Below, in pieces: positions 10,301 to 20,634 of a DNA stretch of 64,000 nucleotides. The notes below the pieces were generated by a model. It made no database searches. It saw only the letters and a program-made list of their open reading frames with translations, and was not told the DNA's origin. Numbering within the stretch: position 1 is the stretch's first letter; each line of letters starts with the position of its first letter. Source of the stretch: Macropodus opercularis (lineage: Eukaryota; Chordata; Actinopteri; Anabantiformes; Osphronemidae); NCBI GenBank assembly GCA_030770545.1, contig CM061109.1, forward strand, positions 5,890,001 to 5,954,000. Reading direction: 5' to 3'. A program made the position numbers and the translations under genes.

Positions 10301-13300
10301 AGGTTCAGAGGTTAATTATAAAATCCTCCTTTTTCTGTTTAGAGGAAGGCTTCTTATATATTGTAACACAATGGTTTAGCCACCCCTCGCATGCTACCTG
10401 CTGTCTAAACGCATGTTTCATTTGACCAACAGACCAACCTGGTAAAGTTTCTAACTTCCCCATTTTGTTCCCTGTGGTTGTGTGGATTCACTTGGGCCGG
10501 TGCTTAAACTTTCAATGGGCTTATCATTCACACAGGGGTTTTCACTCACACTGATCTTCCCATCTCATCGTATGGTTGGATCTTATCACACATACTCTAA
10601 CTTTGGGTGACTCTCTTCAGCCAGGTAGTTTGTATGACACATTCGTTCCGAGCAACGTACCCTGTAGTGTGCTTATCAGCAATGCACACGGGACACTGAA
10701 GGAGTCATCGCAAAGCTTATGATGTTATTATATCAGTCATACGCCCATTTTATTCAGATGGGACATCCCTAGATGTATGAATGCTCTAAAACATGAAATC
10801 AACTCAAATAAAACTAAATACAAGCTAGGTTTACCACAAAGTGACACAAATGAAGACAAAAAAAATCTGCTTTAAAACATAGGCCACAATGTTGCTGAAC
10901 TTTTTCTTACACATGTGGTCGATTCTCTTTAAACCCATTAATGACTTACACAACGTAAGACTTCAGTATTTGTAATATCCTACATGTAACTTCACTGTAA
11001 CATTCACTGACCACTAAAGAAATTACAGAACGCGTCAGGTGACTAAACCATTTCACAGAGCTACACACACATTCTTCACCTACACATAGTTGCTTCAGAA
11101 CACTGGACTCACTCTGAATGGAGCGTCCGCTGTCTGCCTCCTGTCCCGGATGTCAGGCGGGAATCCAGTCCTGTTTCTGTGGAGCAGGTGGAACTTTTCC
11201 CTGGTGTCGGCTGTAACCATCAGTCTGGACTCAGGCGCCCGTCAGCAGACTGTCCATCACACTTTTATACTACAAAATAAAACCAATATAAATCAAATTA
11301 ATCAAAATACAAGCTAGGTTTAACACAAAGGTACATGTAAGTAGACACAGAAGTTTTAAAGCTATGCCCAAATCAATGCTTTGCCCCAACCTACAGGGAA
11401 CTCCTGTAATCTGTCAATACCCAAAGCATCTATTCTATACATTTGCACTTTCAGTCCAAAACCTGTTAACTAATGATCAGTAGCCTGAGCATCACAGAGA
11501 GGAGACTTGTTGGCTATCGCCTCAACAATGAGTTTATGTTACAAGTTCAGAGGTTCATCGTAAAATACTGTGATGTAATTTCAGTTTGTATGTGATATAA
11601 AAGATGGTTCATAACACTGTACTCACTGTGAACGGAGCATCCGCTGTCCGCCTCCTGTTCCGAACATCAGGCGGGAATCCAGTCCTCCTTTTTCTGTTTA
11701 GAGGAACCTTTCCCTTGTGTCGACTGTAACCCTCAGTCTGGACTCAGGCGTCAGTCGGCAGACTGTCCGTCCAACTTCTGACACCAAGATGTCGTGGAAA
11801 AACCTTCTTCAAATGCTGGAACATACTGAGAAAACTAGAGGAGCATGTTGGTGTAATGAACCGGCTCAACGTTTAGTACGTGCTGGCATGAGGAAGACAT
11901 CCTACAGCGAACCACTGTCTTCTGATGGATGTTAACACCAGAGCTTCTTATATATTGTAACACAATGGTTTAGCCACCCCTCGCATGCTACCTGCTGTCT
12001 AAACGCATGTTCCATTTGGCCAACAGACCAACCTGGTAAAGCTTCTAACTTTCCCATTTTGTTCCCTGTGGTTGTGTAGATTCACTTGGGCCGGTGCTTA
12101 AACTTTCAATGGGCTTATCATTCACACAGGGGTTTTCACTCACACTGATCTTCCCATCTCATCGTATGGTTGGATCTTATCACACATACTCTAACTTTGG
12201 GTGACTCTCTTCAGCCAGGTAGTTTGTATGACACATTCGTTCCGAGCAACGTACCCTGTAGTGTGCTTATCAGCAATGCACACGGGACACTGAAGGAGTC
12301 ATCGCAAAGCTTATGATGTTATTATATCAGTCATACGCCCATTTTATTCAGATGGGACATCCCTAGATGTATGAATGCTCTAAAACATGAAATCAACTCA
12401 AATAAAACTAAATACAAGCTAGGTTTACCACAAAGTGACACAAATGAAGACAAAAAAAATCTGCTTTAAAACATAGGCCACAATGTTGCTGAACTTTTTC
12501 TTACACATGTGGTCGATTCTCTTTAAACCCATTAATGACTTACACAACGTAAGACTTCAGTATTTGTAATATCCTACATGTAACTTCACTGTAACATTCA
12601 CTGACCACTAAAGAAATTACAGAACGCGTCAGGTGACTAAACCATTTCACAGAGCTACACACACATTCTTCACCTACACATAGTTGCTTCAGAACACTGG
12701 ACTCACTCTGAATGGAGCGTCCGCTGTCTGCCTCCTGTCCCGGATGTCAGGCGGGAATCCAGTCCTGTTTCTGTGGAGCAGGTGGAACTTTTGCCTGGTG
12801 TCGGCTGTAACCATCAGTCTGGACTCAGGCGCCGGCCAGCAGACTGTCCATCACACTTTTATACTACAAAATAAAACCAATATAAATCAAATTAATCAAA
12901 ATACAAGCTAGGTTTAACACAAAGGTACATGTAAGTAGACACAGAAGTTTTAAAGCTATGCCCAAATCAATGCTTTGCCCCAACCTACAGGGAACTACTG
13001 TAATCTGTCAATACCCAACGCATCTATTCTATACATTTGCACTTTCAGTCCAAAACCTGTTAACTAATGATCAGTAGCCTGAGCATCACAGAGAGGAGAC
13101 TTGTTGGCTCTCGCCTCAACAATGAGTTTATGTTACAAGTTCAGAGGTTCATCGTAAAATACTGTGATGTAATTTCAGTTTGTATGTGATATAAAAGATG
13201 GTTCATAACACTGTACTCACTGTGAACGGAGCATCCGCTGTCCGCCTCCTGTTCCGAACATCAGACGGGAATCCAGTCCTCCTTTTTCTGTTTAGAGGAA

Positions 13301-14650
13301 CCTTTCCCTTGTGTCGACTGTAACCCTCAGTCTGGACTCAGGCGTCAGTCGGCAGACTGTCCGTCCAACTTCTGACACCAAGATGTCGTGGAAAAACCTT
13401 CTTCAAATGCTGGAACATACTGAGAAAACTAGAGGAGCATGTTGGTGTAATGAACCAGCTCAACGTTTAGTACGTGCTGGCATGAGGAAGACATCCTACA
13501 GCAAACCACTGTCTTCTGATGGTTGTTAACACCAGAGTTTCTTATATATTGTAACACAATGGTTTAGCCACCCCTCGCATGCTACCTGCTGTCTAAACGC
13601 ATGTTCCATTTGGCCAACACACCAACCTGGTAAAGCTTCTAGCTTCCCCATTTTGTTCCCTGTGGTTGTGTGGATTCACTTGGGCCGGTGCTTAAACTTT
13701 CAATGGGCTTATCATTCACACAGGGGTTTTCACTCACACTGATCTTCCCATCTCATCGTATGGTTGGATCTTATCAAACATACTCTAACTTTGGGTGACT
13801 CTCTTCAGCCAGGTAGTTTGTATGACACATTCGTTCCGAGCAACGTACCCTGTAGTGTGCTTATCAGCAATGCACACGAGACACTGAAGGAGTCATCGCA
13901 AAGCTTATGATGTTATTATATCAGCCATACGCCCATTTTATTCAGATGGGACATCCCTAGATGTATGAATGCTCTAAAACATAAAATCAACTCAAATAAA
14001 ACTAAATACAAGCTAGGTTTACCAAAAAGTGACACAAATGAAGACAAAAAAAATCTGCTTTAAAACATAGGCCACAATGTTGCTGAACTTTTTCTTACAC
14101 ATGTGGTCGATTCTCTTTAAACCCATTAATGACTTACACAACGTAAGACTTCAGTATTTGTAATATCCTACATGTAACTTCACTGTAACATTCACTGACC
14201 ACTAAAGAAATTACAGAACGCGTCAGGTGACTAAACCATTTCACAGAGCTACACACACATTCTTCACCTACACATAGTTGCTTCAGAACACTGGACTCAC
14301 TCACTCTGAATGGAGCGTCCGCTGTCTGCCTTCTGTCCCGGATGTCAGGCGGGAATCCAGTCCTGTTTCTGTGGAGCAGGTGGAACTTTTGCCTGGTGTC
14401 GGCTGTAACCATCAGTCTGGACTCAGGCGCCGGTCAGCAGACTGTCCATCACACTTTTATACTACAAAATAAAACCAATATAAATCAAATTAATCAAAAT
14501 ACAAGCTAGGTTTAACACAAAGTTATATGTAAGAAGACGCAGAATTTTTAAAGCTATGCCCAAATCAATGCTTTGCCCCAACCTACAGGGAACTACTGTA
14601 ATCTTTTAATACCCAAAGCATTTATTCTATACAGCCGCATTTTCAGTCTA
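10300..14650 (+). repeat. Tandem array 1 of a 1,594-bp macrosatellite
   Basis: The same sequence recurs every 1,594 bases. The landmark gcttcagaacactggactc is at 11090, 12684 and 14278. The array holds a partial first unit (10300-11089), two full units and a partial last unit (14278-about 14650), about 2.7 copies in all. Units differ by about 1%. Each unit contains two diverged versions of a ~160-bp sub-repeat (11099-11258 and 11619-11778 in the first unit). The last unit drifts and merges into block C. Frames of 72-75 codons on the plus strand recur, but they begin at GTG or TTG and are broken in other copies, so I do not call genes. Confidence 0.95.
11113..11270 (-). other. Exon-like module on the minus strand of each repeat unit
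   Basis: Reading leftward, a TATAAAAG box (about 11263-11270) is followed by an ATG at 11220. A 36-codon open frame rich in basic residues (it includes HLLHRNRTGFPPDIRDRRQ) then runs to a splice donor, with AGA|GTGAGT giving an exon end at 11113. A T-rich tract with a TAG acceptor-like end lies just upstream of the TATA box. The same module recurs at 12707, 14305, 26382, 27985, 29579, 31173, 32770, 34364, 35958 and 37552 (approximate donor positions), always with the donor intact. The product is unknown. It could be a repeated first exon or simply a conserved satellite segment. Confidence 0.35.
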
Positions 14651-15000
14651 AGTATAGGCGTTGTTGAGGTATGACGTTGAACATTTTATTAATAAAGTAA
14701 AACAACATAGATCTTGTATCCTGACATACGAATGAAATATTTATCTCAGCATCACTGGACACTGGACTAAACGTTTCAAGTTGGTAAAACTTCCATGCTA
14801 ACATTTAGCTAAGGTTTCATTCAGTTTTCTCATTTACATTGATAAGTTGCAACAAAACCTGCACATTTCAGTCTAATCTTGTTCAGGGTGAAAGTAAACA
14901 AAAACACCTTCACGTGACACAAACAGGTAAAGTACATGAACTATGTCCTCAACTGATCAGAAAACAGAAGTGAAATGAACATTTTTATCAGCTGTAGAAT

Positions 15001-15140
15001 GTCTTACCTCTGTGTCTCTGTCTTCATGGGGAGGATCTGGTACCGTCTGGTTTAGGACCCCAGGGTCACGTGATGTCGTCAAACACAAGCTGTTCATCCT
15101 CCAGCAGCACAGATACTGGACCTGGTTTACAACTGTTATT
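15001..15140 (-). promoter_or_regulatory. Older second copy of the block C promoter and minus-strand first exon
   Basis: This stretch parallels 15554-15680 in order: a minus-strand splice donor (gtaagac at 15001-15007) preceded by an agacagagacacagag exon end, a ggtaccag word, and a CACGTG/tgatgtcgtca element at about 15067-15080. It lies in the ~550 bases absent from C'. It looks like a diverged tandem copy of the promoter and first exon. Activity is not shown by the sequence. Confidence 0.35.
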
Positions 15141-15560
15141 GAAAGAGCATCATAAAGAGCAGCGCTGAGGAGCCGATGCTAAAGTCAGACACGCTGGGAA
15201 AAACGCTTCAGTACAGGCCGCGTACAGGGCAGACGCTGCCCCCTCGTGGACAAATACAGGAATGATCCTCCATGACAGTTTTCTAGTGTGACCCATGACT
15301 TGATCGGTTTTCGTTTCAATAAGGTAACACTCTAATGTTTTAATAGAGCATGTTAAAAAGAAAACATGGAAAACGATAGCAAACACTGACATGATAAGTA
15401 GTGTTTCAGGTGAAATAAACGTCCAATAGTAACCAAATCACAATAGTAAAAAAAACGTTACAATACACGCAATAAGCAGTTCAAGACATTTCTCAACTGA
15501 TCAGAATGCATAGCACAAATAATATACAAATATTTTTTATCTCAGCATAAAATGTCTTAC

Positions 15561-15660
15561 CTCTGTTTCTCTGTCTCGGTGGAAATGATATGACTGGTAC
15601 CAGTTTCATCTGTTTAGCCGACTCCACAGTTACGTGACGTCATCAACCGCCGATCTAGCA
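15561..15660 (-). other. Candidate minus-strand first exon ending at a canonical donor
   Basis: On the minus strand an exon-like stretch with a short ATG frame (MKLVPVISFPP...) ends at 15561, followed by a good donor gtaagac (15554-15560). It begins close to the CRE-bearing promoter and points toward tandem array 1. The C' copy has the same donor at 38227-38233. No protein family is recognised; a non-coding transcript is equally possible. Confidence 0.35.
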
Positions 15661-15800
15661 GTTGATATTCTCAGCCCATCAGATTCAAGCTACCGAGTAA
15701 CCATGACGACCATGGCGCAGAGGCACTCGGGAAAAACGTGTTGCATTGATAACATCCAATATGGCGGCGTCCGGAACTAGCACACGATCTACCCTTTCAG
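15620..15800. promoter_or_regulatory. Probable divergent promoter (CRE and YY1-type sites)
   Basis: A palindromic CRE (tgacgtca, 15635-15642) lies about 120 bases from a CCAAT next to ATGGCGGC (15757-15768), a YY1-type initiator motif typical of TATA-less housekeeping promoters. The stretch is richer in CpG than its surroundings. Exon-like segments with canonical donors lead away on both sides (minus strand to 15561, plus strand to 15858). All these marks are kept in C' (CRE at 38308-38315, ATGGCGGC at 38434-38441). The motifs are seen; promoter function is inferred. Confidence 0.5.
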
Positions 15801-15858
15801 AAACACGTAAAGCTGTAGCAACCGACAGAGAAGGAGAATAAGAAAACAAGCTGGACAG
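15761..15858 (+). other. Candidate plus-strand first exon with a 26-codon frame
   Basis: ATG at the YY1-type site (15761) opens a 26-codon frame (MAASGTSTRSTLSE...) ending with TAA at 15839-15841. The donor ggacag|gtaggt follows at 15859. The frame is conserved in C' (from 38434) with one Arg-to-Cys change. So short a frame before the donor suggests an upstream ORF or a non-coding first exon rather than a protein start. Confidence 0.35.
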
Positions 15859-16627
15859 GTAGGTGGCCTCCTCAGTGACATGTTTACTGTGTACAGTAGC
15901 GCTGCTAGATGTTTGAATATACAATACGTAAAGCTAAAGTAGCAATGTCGCTAACAAGCTAACCTAAGGCTAACTGCTGACAATATTTACACAACCACTG
16001 TATAACAAGGTTTGGACCATTTTGTTAGCAGTGTATCAACCAGACTGTGTTTCAGTTGCACATGTGTCCTTCCACAGAACTCTGGTAGATAATTAATAAG
16101 CATGTAAACGTTCAAAATTCAATCCTTAGTTTATGTATTAAATGAACTGTATATCTTTTTTGCCTTTATTTCATAAGTTATGTCTGAATGTGTTACAAGT
16201 TAGCAACGTGCTCTGGTTTGTACTTGGGGCTATGGTAGAAACATTATCTGTAGTCCCAACAGCTGTGCAGCATGCAAGCAAGTGTTGCACACAGCTTGGT
16301 AACGCAGAGACAAAAGAAGATGTTCAGTCAAAAAAAGGGTAAAATGTCAACAAAACCCACTCCCTGTTAAAGCTGCTGTCAGGATGTGAGCGCCATCATT
16401 TATACTGATGAGGTGAAAACGTATTATGGACGTATGTGCCACATTATTACAGTGTTTTTTGTGCAGTAGACAAGACGGAAAAACATGCTCAGACAGATGA
16501 AGATATTTTAAGCACCTATCGATACTGATTGTTGCTGATACTTACTACTTACTTACAGCTTATTAATCTGTAAAGATGTGGTATCTATCTGTTGTTAATG
16601 TGTTTTTGTTTTTCCCCTGAATTCCAG

Positions 16628-16685
16628 GTGACACACAAGCAGACTCCTGCAGTGGCAGTTGAGAGTGAGATGCCCCCTGCTTCCA
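16628..16685 (+). other. Candidate second exon, cut from its gene by the ERV
   Basis: A pyrimidine-rich tract and acceptor (tcccctgaattccag, ending at 16627) precede 58 bases open in one frame (VTHKQTPAVAVESEMPP), followed by donor gtaaga at 16686. The same exon is at 39306-39363. The ERV begins 13 bases past the exon end, so any downstream part of the gene is missing from unit 1. In C' the donor leads into the inverted A piece. No family is recognised. Confidence 0.35.
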
Positions 16686-16698
16686 GTAAGATGTTAGT

Positions 16699-17114
16699 TG
16701 TTAGAGGATATGGAGCATAGTCCTCTCTGTGAACTGGTCCTTTCTGTGTCTCTGTGATATCTTGCTATGCTTGCAGGTGCTCCCCATGACCTTGTTGTGC
16801 TCGGGAAGAATGTTTAACCGCCCACGTCAGGAGGAAACTTCACAAAACTGTATTCATGGCATAATGACTTCCTATGTATCTTATTCACCATATATGGATT
16901 GGCTTTGTAGCCTGTTTGACCAGATGTGAAGGAGTGACTTTCATACTTTTCCTAATAAAAGGAGCTGTGCCCAAGGGGGTTTGGAGATCGTCGGCTGGGC
17001 ACTGAGTTATTGTGTTCCAGAGCGGCTCCCCTTGTGCTCACAAGTAAAATGAGCTTTGTCTTCATGTGTCGGTGTCTCCAGTATTGTTTAAGTGTTGGCA
17101 GGCTAGACCCAACA
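16699..17114 (+). repeat. ERV 5' LTR (416 bp)
   Basis: It starts TGTTAGAGG and ends CCAACA and matches the 3' LTR at 24040-24378 along most of its length, with several substitutions and small indels. It contains an AATAAA at 16954-16959 in an 80-odd-base stretch (about 16935-17018) that the 3' LTR lacks. Confidence 0.92.
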
Positions 17115-17119
17115 TTTCT

Positions 17120-17137
17120 TGGTGCCGAAACTCGGGA
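17120..17137 (+). promoter_or_regulatory. Primer binding site, tRNA-Phe type
   Basis: tggtgccgaaactcggga lies 5 bases after the LTR. It differs at one position from the complement of the 3' end of vertebrate tRNA-Phe, as I know that sequence. Confidence 0.8.
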
Positions 17138-17819
17138 GTCAAGATTCAACGACGGGGAGGAGAACAACGGAGGACCGAAATCTGTGCACAGTCGACTCGT
17201 CTGGGACGGTCGGAACAAAGACCCGGAGCGTGAATTCGTCTGCTGGGCCGGTTGAATCTCTTCGCTCGCTGATGACGACTTCTGACCAGGGCAAGACAAA
17301 AAGTAAGTACCGCTGAAAAAGTGCGGTGTGTGTGAAATGGCAGGTCGCATTTCCAAGAGGCAGAACAGAAGTAATTGTTCTAGATAAGGAGAAAATAGAC
17401 GTACTTATTTTCTCAAACGGGCAGAAGTACTTGTCCGAGGGAGGAGTAGACGTGCTTACTCCTCAGTGAATGTTCAGTCTAATGCATTAGTGATGTGTGG
17501 AGTGTGAAAGTCACCCATTGACGCAGAAAACGTGTGACCGGGGGAAACCTGACGGTGGTAACGCAACCCGGCCATGCGAACTATACGAAGGGTGAATTAA
17601 GGAAACTGTGGGTTATTAGGAGAATTCAGAAGTCAGAAGTTTCACCGCCTAGGTTGCGGGGCTCGGATTCTCACATTAAGTTTGAAAACAGTAGGACTGA
17701 CCCAAAATTGAAATGCTGCTCACGTTTTCAGCTACACCCGCAGGTGATAGACCTGTAGAAGCTTGGTGCAGTCGATGGACACGTGAGAAGGTGGCAAATC
17801 GTTGACTCAGTCCAAAGTC

Positions 17820-17937
17820 TATTAATAAAGTGTATTAATAAAAGGCTATTGATAAAGCCTACTAATAAGGTCTATTAATAAAGGATATTAATAACGGCTA
17901 TTAGTAAAGTCTATTAATAAAGTATATTAATAAGGTT
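17820..17937 (+). repeat. Nine tandem copies of a 13-nt unit in the ERV leader
   Basis: The unit is tattaataaag plus two variable bases, repeated nine times with a strict 13-base step except for one 14-base copy. Most copies contain AATAAA. The run ends 10 bases before the gag ATG at 17948. No such array is known to me from retroviral leaders. Confidence 0.85.
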
Positions 17938-17947
17938 TAAAGGAGAG

Positions 17948-18657
17948 ATGGGGAAAAGAAACAGTAAGCCCCTTTTGGAGGGGGACGCGTGAGAGGACAA
18001 TTCACAGGGAAATCAGCAGACGGTTCCTGGCTCGCAGCCAATAGTGCTGCTCTGACAGCACAGAGGGAGGCAGTCTATGGAGAGATAAGAAGAATATGGA
18101 GAGCACGACCAGACTATATAAAAATTGCCCAGTATCGCCAGAAAGATGGGGAGGATGTGTACGAATACAGAGAACGTTTAGAAAACGTCTTTAAAACACA
18201 CAGTGGCCTTCCAGAAGATCAGACACCTGACTCAGCCTATCAGAACCAGCTAAAACAGGCGTTATTAGCAGGATTTAGAGGCCCAATCTCCGACTTTATC
18301 AGAAAACATAATGTAAATTATACTACTGACTCCGTTCACCAAATTATGAACTTTGCCAGACATGCGAGCGAAGTATTAGCTAAGAAAAACAAAAATGCTG
18401 AAACAGCAACCGTATTCTGCTTATTTGGAGCAGATGACAACTCAGAAGCAGAAGTGTTTTTCCAAGGGTCCTCCGGTAGAGGCCGAGGGGGGTTTAGAGG
18501 TCGTGGTGAGGTTAGAGGAGGTCCACCTAAGCATGATCGCTGTTACATTTGTGACAAGCCAGGACACATGGCCAGAAACTGCCCAGAGAACCCCAGAAAG
18601 CAACAACAGAGGCCTGCAGAGTACAATAAACCAAATCCATTTAACCCTAGTAATTGA
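17948..18657 (+). pseudogene. gag: ERV gag, internally deleted
   Basis: An ATG at 17948 gives a typical matrix start (MGKRNSKPLLEG) with Gly2 for myristoylation, but the frame stops at 17990-17992. A second frame, open from 17989, carries the end of capsid and the nucleocapsid. A DGEDVYEYRERLENVF segment is like the major homology region, followed by a Gly/Arg-rich RGRGGFRGRG box and one CCHC zinc knuckle (CYICDKPGHMARNC). Most of matrix and the capsid N-domain are missing, so gag is clearly truncated. The frame ends at TGA 18655-18657 and the protease continues in the same frame, which suggests stop readthrough in the parent virus. Confidence 0.85.
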
Positions 18658-19062
18658 CTAGGCCCGCAGGAGAGTTCACCAGACATGGACAGACCTGATG
18701 ATTTTTTAGATCTCACTTGTGTAATAGAAACATTAGTAGCACAGACCGGTAATAAGAACACTTCCACCAGAACTCTGACAGTAGAAGGTCGTGACGTCGT
18801 TTTCTTATGTGATTCAGGAGCAGACCGCACAGTTTTAAAAGAGCACGTTGAGGGAGTTTCCGCTTCAAACAACCGTATTTTTGTGCAATCAGCAAACGGC
18901 AGAATAACATCAAGTGCAGTGTCTAAACCTGTGTCTGTAAAAGATCTTCAGACTAACTTAGAAATAACAGCACCTGTAGTTATGTTTCCAGCGTGTCCAG
19001 TGAACCTCTTAGGGCGAGATCTAATGATAAAATTACATATTTCCGCTGTACCCACCTCATGA
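18658..19062 (+). pseudogene. ERV aspartic protease region
   Basis: The frame is the same as gag and directly follows the gag TGA. It carries the retropepsin active site DSGADRTVL and a C-terminal LLGRDLM motif. The length, about 125 residues, is normal for a retroviral protease. It ends at TGA 19060-19062. The pol frame beyond is broken; 19063-19628 holds scattered pol-like frames, including 19230-19514, which I cannot assign. Confidence 0.8.
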
Positions 19063-19628
19063 GGAATGGTGGCTATAGGGAAAGATGAAACAATACCTAC
19101 ATATCCCCTTTCAGCCAGTGGGATACCACAATATCTTGGTCTTTAGATTTCCCAAATCCAGACCCGGGGAAAATAGGGAAAGAATTATTAAAACTGGCTG
19201 ACAGCAGCCAATCAAGAGACTATGTTTCTATGTCTCCAAGCCAGATGCATGTTACCCTCTGGTACAAACATGACCCAGGGTCAGATCACCAATATGATAA
19301 GCTGGTGAATGACTCTGGACCCCAACGTGTAACGTTACAACATTATTACACTGATGGCAAAGGAACGTCAGCCTGTGACGTATTGCCAGATAAAGCTTTC
19401 AAGCTGTTTAAAAATCATGGCTCACAGCCGCATGTCTCTGTGACCAGAGACCCCCAGCACAAATGGGAGTTTCTGGGCCCGTGGTTGAAAGAGACAATGA
19501 GACACACCCACTAGAGGCCAAATCACACCCGAGACAGATGGAGAAAACCGTTAAGCTGGGTGGTGACGCTCACACCACACACCCACTTAGAGAGTTCTTA
19601 TGAGTCTAAATGACAACCATGCCCAATA

Positions 19629-20634
19629 ATGTCAACAGTAACAGACCCACTGTTGAAAACAGTTCCTGATGAATTTTGGTCTAAGGGAAAAGCAGATGTA
19701 GGTTTAATGACTACTGCTCGACCTGTAGTGATAAAACCAAAAACAGAGAAAGGCATCCAGCCAGTGATAGCTGATATGATTAAAGCAGGCATCATAATTC
19801 AAGCTCCAGATGCCTCATGTAATACTCCCATTTTTCCTGTTAAGAAAGCAGAAGACAGGACAGTGGACCTGAGAGCAGTAAATCAAGCTGTGGAAAGCAG
19901 GGCCCCATGTGTGCCTGACCCACACACACTGTTGAATCAGTTGAGAGCAGAAATGAAGTAGTTTACTGTAGCTGATTTAAGTAATGCTTTCTTTTCCACA
20001 CCATTAGCCCAAAAGTCACAAGGATGGTTTGGTTTTACATATCAGGGAAAGAAGTATACTTATACTCGTTTACCACAAGGTTTTTGTGACAGTCCCACTA
20101 TATTCACTGCAGAAATAAATAATTGTTTGGCTGATTTCCAAATGCCTGAACACAGCCACTATCGGTTTATGTAGATGATCTATTAATAGCATCAGACACA
20201 GAAGAACATAACAAGCAGGTTTCTGTGGCACTATTTAAACATCTACATAAGACAGGAAACAAGGCCTCACTTTCAAAGTTACAGTGGGCCAGACAAGATC
20301 CTGAAGGTCGAAGGATCACAGACACCAGAAAAAAGTCTATATTAGACGCACCGAAACCCGTCACAAAGCAACACATGATGAGTTTTCTAGGCTTGTGCAA
20401 CTATTGTAGACTGTGGATCCCAAATTATGCACAAATGACACAACCATTGTTAGATCTCATCTATGATGAACCAATGACTATGAAACAAACTTTGCAGTGG
20501 ACAGATGCAGCAGAAAAAGCTTTCACCGAGCTGAAACGAGCACTTACCAGCTCCACGGTTATTGGGTTACCAGACTATACCAAGGCCTTTGTACAGACTG
20601 TTGATTGTAAGGGTTTATTTATGACGTGATGTTA
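19629..20634 (+). pseudogene. pol: ERV reverse transcriptase, frameshifted
   Basis: The fingers/palm N-part is open to 19961 (CNTPIFPVKK, VDLRAVN, VPDPHTLL), where a stop replaces a conserved position. The palm continues (LPQGFCDSP) to a YVDD catalytic motif at 20168-20179, which lies in another frame. The thumb/connection frame 20225-20629 has SFLGLCNYCR..IP.YA and WTDAAEKAF. At least two frame changes and one stop separate these parts. The catalytic residues are still visible but the gene cannot be read through. Confidence 0.8.

Larger units (their letters stand above)
14650..16698. repeat. Block C, right end of duplication unit 1
   Basis: This is nearly identical to C' (37885-39374), except that C carries about 550 extra bases between two ctcaactgatcagaa words (about 14949 and 15492). 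It contains a divergent promoter and exon-like segments on both strands, annotated separately. It ends with gatgtta, which in C' is the start of an inverted piece of block A. Here the ERV interrupts right after it, so the C/inverted-A junction is older than the duplication. Confidence 0.85.

Noticed and set aside
11090..11935. 72- and 75-codon plus-strand frames repeated in every array unit as a gene family
   Set aside because: They start at TTG or GTG, are frameshifted in units near 27078 and 31851, and their recurrence is explained by the array itself.
16142..16342. 66-codon frame in block C as a BED-type zinc finger exon
   Set aside because: A CC...LGNAETK phrase is faintly similar to ZBED proteins, but the Cys/His spacing is wrong and the frame changes in C'.
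17534..17758. 74-codon frame in the ERV leader as an accessory gene
   Set aside because: There is no similarity to known accessory proteins, the start context is poor, and it lies in the untranslated leader.
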